Shown here: in pieces, positions 8,610 to 13,546 of the stretch
Layout: each line of letters opens with the position of its first letter
Numbering within the stretch: position 1 is the first letter of the stretch
NCBI GenBank assembly: GCA_030267965.1
Contig: BRYA01000144.1
Location: forward strand, 1-13,546
DNA length: 13,546 nt
Direction: 5' to 3'
From: Triparma columacea
Lineage: Eukaryota; Sar; Bolidophyceae; Parmales; Triparmaceae
Made by a program: the position numbers and the translations under genes
The notes under the pieces: generated by a model
Told to the model about the DNA's origin: nothing
Database searches by the model: none
What the model saw: the letters and a program-made list of their open reading frames with translations, nothing else

Positions 8610-8872
8610 TGTGTTGTTGCTGTGGGATGTCTCTTCATTGTTACGACAATGTCGTCGTTGAGCACGAGCTTGCCTTGGACCGTCAGATGGTTTTGCGACG
8701 ACCGTTTCGCTCACGTCTTTTTCCCAAGAGAAGTCGTGTGCTTCTTGTGCCCTTGCTTGGCCAGTCGGAGGTGCGTGTGTGGAGCGTCAAGGACGACGTC
8801 CACGTTCACGCCCGTTGACGCGAGGATGCCACCGGGGCAGCTCGTAACCGCTACGCTGCCTTTGGGGCACTA
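8610..8872 (-). pseudogene. GC-rich coding-like patch, possible gene fragment of unknown family
   Basis: Base composition changes sharply from the low-complexity flanks to balanced, GC3-rich sequence. On the minus strand one frame runs from just after a TAG (8872) through GSVAVTSCPGGILASTGVNV, DVVLDAPHTHLRLAKQGHKK, then a TGA, then SSQNHLTVQGKLVLNDDIVV. On the plus strand a frame from ATG 8622 to TAG 8873 is fully open (CDDRFAHVFFPREVVCFL ... PPGQLVTATLPLGH). Neither product is recognised. I favour the minus strand because GKLVLNDDIVVTM looks like folded protein. The internal TGA would then make it a broken copy. The plus strand remains possible. Confidence 0.3.
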
Positions 8873-8873
8873 G

Positions 8874-9637
8874 AGGGCGAGCACCCTGGCGCTGCGTTGA
8901 GAAGGAGTGGCACTTACCTAATGTTCCAAGATGAAATAATACAAGAGAGACAAGGGTGAGGGAGTGATTATGAGGGAGAGGGATTCATGAGGGATTGAGA
9001 GTGAGTGATGTTGAGTTAGATAGAATATAGGTTGAAGGTGATGAGTTAAAGTTAAAATACCCACCTCAATCAGACGACCCTTGCTCTCCTATCTCCTCTC
9101 TTTCCTTTACTACGTCTCTAAAATGTCTCTACTATGTATGTATGGCTAATGAAATGCTTCTACGGGTTGTTGGAATATGCCAGAAACGACGACGACGATG
9201 ATGTTGATGAAACCCACACACACACACAAGTGCCCATTTCGACCATTTTTCAGCATTCACAGCATTCCAGAATCCAATTTTGGTAATTTGCTGCTTGCTC
9301 GCTCATTTCTCCCTCATTTCGCTATAAAATCTCTTTAAACTTCCTTACAGATAGAAGAATACTGTAAGATTTAGTCCTATACCATAATATTTGTTAGTAC
9401 ACCCTAAAACACAACAAAAATCTTTGCATTTACCACCTCGGTGTCAAAAGTTTTTTAGACTACTGTTTATATATATGAAGATACATAGATAGGGGTTATA
9501 TAGACAGATATAGGGGTTATATAGGGTTATATAGACAGATATTGAGACAAACACACACAAACACACACAATCACACACAAATAGGTAAGAAGGGACAAAA
9601 AAAGCGAGGAGGAAGAGGGACATTTGGATTAAAGATG
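8874..9637. other. Intergenic stretch with microsatellites only
   Basis: No gene is recognised. It holds GAG/GTGAG-rich DNA (about 8940-9020), a GACGAC/GATGATG run and (AC)n near 9186-9227, an AT-rich part (9300-9440), and ATAG/TATAG and ACACACAA repeats (9487-9590). The sequence changes abruptly into the tandem array near 9638. Confidence 0.6.
9487..9541. repeat. Short tandem repeat (AGGGGTTATATAGACAGATAT type)
   Basis: The motif AGGGGTTATATAGACAGATAT occurs at the left and again, interrupted by an extra GGGTTATAT, to the right. It is followed by ACACACAA-type repeats to about 9582. Confidence 0.75.
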
Positions 9638-9643
9638 TTGGAC

Positions 9644-9769
9644 GTTCCGATGATGTAAATATACCACAATGCTTTGTAGTGTATGACAATGCGACGTGCA
9701 TTTCGGAGACACGCGCTATGATTAAACGCCAGATTCGTAAATGGCTGCCAAACGACCATACTGAGGAAC
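9644..9769 (+). ncRNA. Candidate box C/D-like RNA, array unit 1
   Basis: 126 nt from GTTCC to GGAAC with C-like GATGATGT and D-box CTGA. Window 1 reads TGCTTTGTAGTGT and window 2 reads ATTCGT, which is two bases shorter than in the other units. The C'-like motif is altered to ATGACA. The central hairpin GCGACGTG/CACGCGC is intact. The class assignment is inference. Confidence 0.35.
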
Positions 9770-9923
9770 AAACAACAACAAGAACTGTGACAAGGACGAG
9801 AAGAGTGACGCATTACACAGCCCTAACACAATCACTTTCTCCCTTCGCAACGGGCGGCACTTTGGAACGTAGGTAAGACGAGAACAGGGAAATGAGATGG
9901 AGAGGTCTTGTTTTGTTGTGGAC

Positions 9924-10049
9924 GTTCCGATGATGTAAATATACCACAATTCACTTTGGCTATGATATGCGGCGTGCATTTCGGAGACACGCGCTATGAT
10001 TAAACGCCAGCAATTTTTAAACGGCTGCCAAACGACCATACTGAGGAAC
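9924..10049 (+). ncRNA. Candidate box C/D-like RNA, array unit 2
   Basis: 126 nt, C-like GATGATGT, D-box CTGA. Window 1 TTCACTTTGGCT, window 2 CAATTTTT. The hairpin 5' arm is GCGGCGTG. The CTTGTTTTGTTGT upstream and ACAACAACA downstream could extend the closing stem. Confidence 0.38.
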
Positions 10050-10215
10050 AAACAACAACAACACAACAACAAGAAGTGTGACCAGGATGATGACAGCGAC
10101 GTATTACACAGCCCTAACACAATACACATTCGTCCTTCGCAACGGCTGACAGAACGGAACTCAGGTAAGATGAGAAGAGGGAAATGAAATGGAGAGGTCT
10201 TGTTTTGTTGTAGAC

Positions 10216-10342
10216 GTTCCGATGATGTAAATATACCACAAGGATTGATCATATATGATATGCGACGTGCATTTCGGAGACACGCGCAATGATATAACGC
10301 CAGTAAAATTTAAACGGCTGCCAAACGACCATACTGAGGAAC
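10216..10342 (+). ncRNA. Candidate box C/D-like RNA, array unit 3
   Basis: 127 nt, GATGATGT and CTGA present. Window 1 GGATTGATCATAT, window 2 TAAAATTT. Downstream of the hairpin it has ATGATATAACG instead of ATGATTAAACG. Confidence 0.38.
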
Positions 10343-10495
10343 AAACAACAACAAGAAGTGTGACAAGGATGATGACAGCGACGTATTACACAGCCCTAAC
10401 ACAATACACTTTCGCCCTTCGCAACGGGTGGCACAATGGAACTTAGGTAAGATGAACAGGGAAAGGAGATGGAGAGGCCTTGTTTTGTTGTGGAC

Positions 10496-10621
10496 GTTCC
10501 GCTGATGTAAATATACCACAAGAGTTATCGTTTATGATATGCGGCGTGCATTTCGGAGACACGCGTAATGATTAAACGCCAGTAAGGCTAAAATGGCTGC
10601 CAAACGACCATACTGAGGAAC
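10496..10621 (+). ncRNA. Candidate box C/D-like RNA, array unit 4
   Basis: 126 nt, C-like variant GCTGATGT, D-box CTGA. Window 1 GAGTTATCGTTT, window 2 TAAGGCTA. The 3' flank after CAACAACAAG is unrelated to the other units, yet the 126-nt element itself is kept. Confidence 0.35.
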
Positions 10622-10822
10622 AAACACAACCCAACAACAAGCTGTAGCAGGTTGACACTTTTCCATCCTGTGCAAGAGTGACCTAACACCAATCTTCAAT
10701 CGCACTCGCTATATCCGTCGTTATTCTGCCCTCCTCGCAAACACATCCGATGATGCAGGTAAGGAAGGAAGGAAAGAAGGAGAGGTATTATTGCAAAGTC
10801 TTTGAGATGTTGAATGTTGTTT

Positions 10823-10949
10823 GTTCCAATGATGTAGACATCCCACAATGTGATTAGAGATATGATACGCGACGTGCATTTCGGAGACACGCGCAATGAT
10901 TAAACGCCAGCAACCCTGAAATGGCTGCCAAACGACCATACTGAGGAAC
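10823..10949 (+). ncRNA. Candidate box C/D-like RNA, array unit 5
   Basis: 127 nt, C-like AATGATGT, D-box CTGA. Window 1 TGTGATTAGAGAT, window 2 CAACCCTG. Here the closing stem is longer and uninterrupted: TTGTTCC with GGAACAA. The left flank differs from other units (GTAGACATCCC). Confidence 0.38.
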
Positions 10950-11113
10950 AAAGAACAACAAAAACAACAAGAAGTGTGACAAGGATGATGACAGCGACGT
11001 ATTACACAGCCCTAACACAATACACATTCGTCCTTCGCAACGGCTGACAGAACGGAACTCAGGTAAGACGAGAAGAGGGAAAGGAGATGGAGAGGTCTTG
11101 TTTTGTTGTGGAC

Positions 11114-11240
11114 GTTCCGATGATGTAAATATACCAAAACATGTTTTGTAGTATGATATGCGACGTGCATTTCGGAGACACGCGCAATGATATAACGCCA
11201 GCAATCGCTAAACGGCTGCCAAACGACCATACTGAGGAAC
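11114..11240 (+). ncRNA. Candidate box C/D-like RNA, array unit 6
   Basis: 127 nt, GATGATGT and CTGA. Window 1 CATGTTTTGTAGT follows CCAAAA in place of CCACAA; window 2 CAATCGCT. Confidence 0.38.
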
Positions 11241-11408
11241 AAACAAAAACAAAAGCAACAACAAGAACTGTGACAAGGGACGATAACAGCCGACGCACTA
11301 CACAGCCCTAACACAATACACTTTCGCCCTCCGCAACGGCGACAGAACGGAACTCAGGTAAGATGAGAAGAGGGAAAGGAGATGGAAAGGTCTTGTTTTG
11401 TTGCGAAT

Positions 11409-11534
11409 GTTCCGATGAAGAGATATCCCACAACTGATCATTCTTTATGATATGCGACGTGCATTTCGGAGACACGCGCAATGATATAACGCCAGCAAAT
11501 GAGAAATGGCTGCCAAACGACCATACTGAGGAAC
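11409..11534 (+). ncRNA. Candidate box C/D-like RNA, array unit 7
   Basis: 126 nt. The C-like box is degraded to GATGAAGA, the only unit without TGATG, while D-box CTGA is intact. Window 1 CTGATCATTCTTT, window 2 CAAATGAG. Confidence 0.32.
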
Positions 11535-11701
11535 AAACGACAACAAAAACAACAACAAGAAGTGTGACAAGAACGATGACAGCGACGCATTACACAGCCC
11601 TAACACAATATACTTTCGCTCTTCGCAACGGGTGGCACTATGGAACATAGGTAAGATGAGAACAAAGAAAGGAAATGGAGAGGTCTTGTTTTGTTGTTGA
11701 C

Positions 11702-11827
11702 GTTCCGCTGATGTAAATATACCAACGTCTTTCACCTCTATGATATGCGACGTGCATTTCGGAGACACGCGCAATGATTAAACGCCAGCAAGTGTAAAAT
11801 GGCTGCCAAACGACCATACTGAGGAAC
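11702..11827 (+). ncRNA. Candidate box C/D-like RNA, array unit 8
   Basis: 126 nt, GCTGATGT and CTGA. Window 1 begins after ATATACCA and includes TCTTTCACCTCT; window 2 CAAGTGTA. Confidence 0.37.
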
Positions 11828-11995
11828 AAACAACAACAAAAACGATAACAAGAACTGTGACAAGAATGATGACAGCGATGCATTACACAGCCCTAACACA
11901 ATACACTTTCGCCCTTCGCAACGTCTTGCATTATGGAACGTAGGTAAGATGAGAAGAGGAAAAGGAGATGGAGAGATCTTGTTTTGTTGTTGGAC

Positions 11996-12117
11996 GTTCC
12001 GCTGATGTAGACACAAAGTTTGTCTCTTTATGATATGCGACGTGCATTTCGGAGACACGCGTAATGATTAAGCGCCAGAAATCACAAAATGGCTGCCAAA
12101 CGACCATACTGAGGAAC
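11996..12117 (+). ncRNA. Candidate box C/D-like RNA, array unit 9
   Basis: 122 nt, the shortest, with GCTGATGT and CTGA. The left interior is shortened (GTAGACAC), window 1 region AAAGTTTGTCTCTTT, window 2 AAATCACA. The unit is the last before the MFS gene and lacks the CTAAC...AG|GTAAG part. Confidence 0.33.
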
Positions 12118-12150
12118 AAACAACAACAAGAGCAACAACAAGAACTGTCG

Positions 12151-12160
12151 TATTTAAAAA
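12151..12160 (+). promoter_or_regulatory. TATA-like element upstream of the MFS gene
   Basis: TATTTAAAAA lies 73 bp before the ATG at 12224, exactly where the tandem array stops, and is followed by a C-rich leader. Position and composition fit a core promoter, but there is no transcription-start evidence. Confidence 0.3.
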
Positions 12161-12223
12161 TCCCAAGCAACTTACTCCCCCCCCCTCCCAGTACTTCCTT
12201 ACCCACACGCGCACCTAGTAAAA

Positions 12224-13546
12224 ATGGGCAGGTCTTCCTCCTCCAACCCCCCTTTCCGTCGGCGGCCTCCTCGTAGCAGAAGCCGGGCCCCCCGTCGTCC
12301 CAAGCCCTCCCCCTCCCCTTCCCCCCCCCCCGCCTCCACCACCTCCCCTTCCACCCCCCCCGCCGCCTCCTCCTCCTCCTCCTTCTCTCAGTCCACACTC
12401 CTCCTCCTCCTCTTTCTCCTCGACACGGTCTCCGTCTCCATCCTCATCCCCTTCCTCCCCCAGTTCTACACCCTCCTCCCCCTCTCCACCTCCCACAGGG
12501 AGCTCCTCTCGAGCGTCTACAACCTTAGCCAGATCGTTGGAGGAGCAATTGTTGGAGGGATGAGCGATAAGGGAGGGAAGAAGGTAAGAGAGAGAGAGAG
12601 AGAGAGATGAGAGAGAGAGTCGCCCAGGGGGGGGAGGAACGAAAGGCCGAGCACTAATTCCGTCTCCACTCTTTTCTACCCCTCCCAACTTGGCAGTACT
12701 GGCTCCTGGCCTCGTTCCTCGGTAGCTTTCTATCCTACAGCTGTGTCTCCTCCGTCCCCACCGTTCTCCACCGCTCCGTAAACCTAGCCATGTACATGAT
12801 GGTGTTCTCAAGGGTCCTGGTGGGACTACTTAAACAAACGCAGACCATTACAACGAGCCTGATTAGCCAAAATACGGAGGGAAATATGCTAAGAGGAGAG
12901 CTGGGTAAACTAAGCGCGTGCATAACGACTGGTTGGATAATAGGTCCTGCAATCGGAAGCACCATAGTTTCAAACTACGGACTCGACGCGGCACCCAAAG
13001 TCAGCGCCGGGATATTCGCGCTTAACAGCTTGGTTGGATGGATAGCTGTAAAAGATGTCCCCTCCCCCCCCCCCTCCACCCCTCCGCCCTCTGTGGCCCC
13101 TCGTAAATCCAGGAAGAGGAAGCCCTCTCCTCCCACCCACCCCACCCTCCGCTCCAGGCTCCTCTCCCTCCTCCCCTCCCCCCCCCCCCCTTCCCTCCTC
13201 CCCCCCTTCTGCTCCCTCCTCCTCCTCCGCTTCGTTACCTCCTCCACTTACACCTCCTCCATCCCCAACTACCTAAGCCGCCGCTACGGCATACCCCAGG
13301 ACAAGCTGGGCTACTACAGCAGCTACGGGAGCGTCATATCGCTAGTCACCAACCTCGGAGTGCTGGACAGGGCGATAAACGGAGCGAGGAGGGTACTGAA
13401 GATTAAGGGGGCAAAGGACAGGTGAGGATTACGGGAAGGGGGACACGCGGGGCAAGGGGGAGGGGGGGGGGTCCTGATGATGAAGAGCGGTGACGAGCAC
13501 TGCCTTCGACTTTCTCTTCACTTGCCTAACCCAACCTCCCCCCCAC
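12224..13546 (+). CDS. MFS transporter, SLC22A18/TetA-like (5' part, partial)
   Basis: Exons 12224..12583 and 12697..13421 join in phase 0. A donor at 13422 (GACAG|GTGAGG) shows the gene continues past the right edge, so the last ~125 bases are intron. The 361 residues seen start with a 55-residue Arg/Ser/Pro-rich cytosolic tail. Predicted helices are near 56-82 (TM1), 95-112, 121-145, 150-165, 195-213, 220-238, 288-308 and 325-345. The MFS motif-A loop between TM2 and TM3 is clear: GGMSDKGGKKYWL, spanning the first splice junction. FSRVLVGLLKQTQTI and GWIIGPAIGSTIVSNYG fit the SLC22A18 (organic-cation-transporter-like)/TetA-type drug:H+ branch. The central cytosolic loop (about 240-285) is a Pro/Ser/Lys-rich low-complexity insertion. 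The substrate cannot be told. The ATG has A at -3. Confidence 0.8.
12584..12696 (+). other. Intron 1 of the MFS gene
   Basis: Donor AAG|GTAAGAGAGAG running straight into a (GA)n tract, branch-like CACTAATTCC, pyrimidine-rich CTTTTCTACCCCTCCC, acceptor TTGGCAG. The junction GGKK-YWLL completes MFS motif A. Confidence 0.85.
13422..13546 (+). other. Start of MFS intron 2 (runs off the window)
   Basis: Donor AG|GTGAGGATT at 13422 after phase 2, G-rich first half, and CTTGCCTAACCC branch-like motif near 13524 followed by C-rich DNA. The acceptor should lie just beyond the right edge. The alternative is a true stop at 13423-13425, but that would leave an MFS protein with only about 8 helices. Confidence 0.65.

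Larger units (their letters stand above)
9638..12148 (+). repeat. Tandem array of nine ~290-bp units
   Basis: The landmark GCG(A/G)CGTGCATTTCGGAGAC recurs at 9691, 9969, 10262, 10541, 10869, 11160, 11454, 11747 and 12037 (spacings 278-328, mostly about 290). Each unit has a GTTCC...CTGAGGAAC element, then a CAACAA-rich stretch, a TGACAAGGATGATGACAGCG block, ACACAGCCCTAACACAATAC, TTCGCAACGG, AG|GTAAGATGAGAAGAGG and CTTGTTTTGTTG. Unit 4 has lost this second half (about 10635-10750). Unit 9 breaks off after AAGAACTGT and runs straight into the MFS upstream region. Frames are not kept between units (unit lengths vary mod 3), which argues against one long repeat protein on either strand. Confidence 0.93.

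Noticed and set aside
9722..10252. 176-residue minus-strand protein across array units 1-2, and similar minus readings further on
   Set aside because: Unit lengths are not multiples of three, so frames change between units, and no unit-to-unit conservation of amino acids over DNA is seen.
9663..12098. Base pairing between window 1 and window 2 of the same unit
   Set aside because: A few units (7 and 9) show short matches such as TCATT/AATGA, but most show none, so there is no consistent covariation.
9638..12148. CRISPR-like array (conserved repeats with variable inserts)
   Set aside because: Repeats are about 290 bp, with two very short variable windows inside each unit, in an intron-bearing eukaryotic genome with no cas-like genes.
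9638..12148. Tandem 5S rRNA, snRNA or spliced-leader genes
   Set aside because: No 5S-like internal control boxes, no Sm-site-like run, and no recognisable snRNA or leader sequence. The internal variable windows also do not fit such genes.

Overview
The window reads as nuclear DNA of a protist, most likely a marine stramenopile alga (bolidophyte-like). That placement is inference. It rests on spliceosomal introns of about 105-240 nt (GT(A/G)AG ... CTAA(C/T) branch motif ... AG), on a secreted beta-helix plus Cys-repeat protein, on a BspA-like remnant behind a Pro/Thr linker, and on a YqaJ-type nuclease split by introns. All gene models below were built by joining open frames at GT-AG sites whose phases agree; no transcript data were available.

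Layout. 1-1144 (-): 5' part of a secreted right-handed beta-helix protein with Cys-rich repeats, running off the left edge. 1239-1418: a small non-autonomous hAT-type element with 23-bp inverted ends and an 8-bp target duplication. 1663-1924 (+): remnant of a BspA-like gene broken by a 17-bp duplication. 2178-6134 (+): a complete three-exon, 1184-residue FAN/NSMAF homologue (PH/GRAM-like, BEACH, WD40). 6202-7641 (-): a three-exon YqaJ-like PD-(D/E)XK nuclease, convergent with the previous gene, with a possible extra first exon at 8264-8369. 7619-8020: a recent ~207-bp tandem duplication covering that gene's candidate 3' splice region. 8610-8872: a GC-rich, coding-like patch of unclear strand. 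9638-12148: nine tandem copies of a ~290-bp unit. 12224-13546 (+): an SLC22A18-like MFS transporter, running off the right edge.

The most unusual part is the tandem array. Each unit carries a 122-127-nt element closed by GTTCC/GGAAC. A C-box-like TGATG lies just inside the left arm and a D-box CTGA just inside the right arm. Within otherwise near-identical units, two short windows (about 12-13 nt and 8 nt) differ in every copy while their lengths hardly change. Eight units also end in a CTAAC motif followed by AG|GTAAG. I read this as a candidate intron-borne array of box C/D-like small RNAs with changing recognition segments. This is a hypothesis that needs RNA evidence.

The genes show no operon-like or pathway link. 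The FAN homologue (membrane/vesicle scaffold), nuclease, secreted protein and transporter look like independent neighbours in a repeat-rich region.
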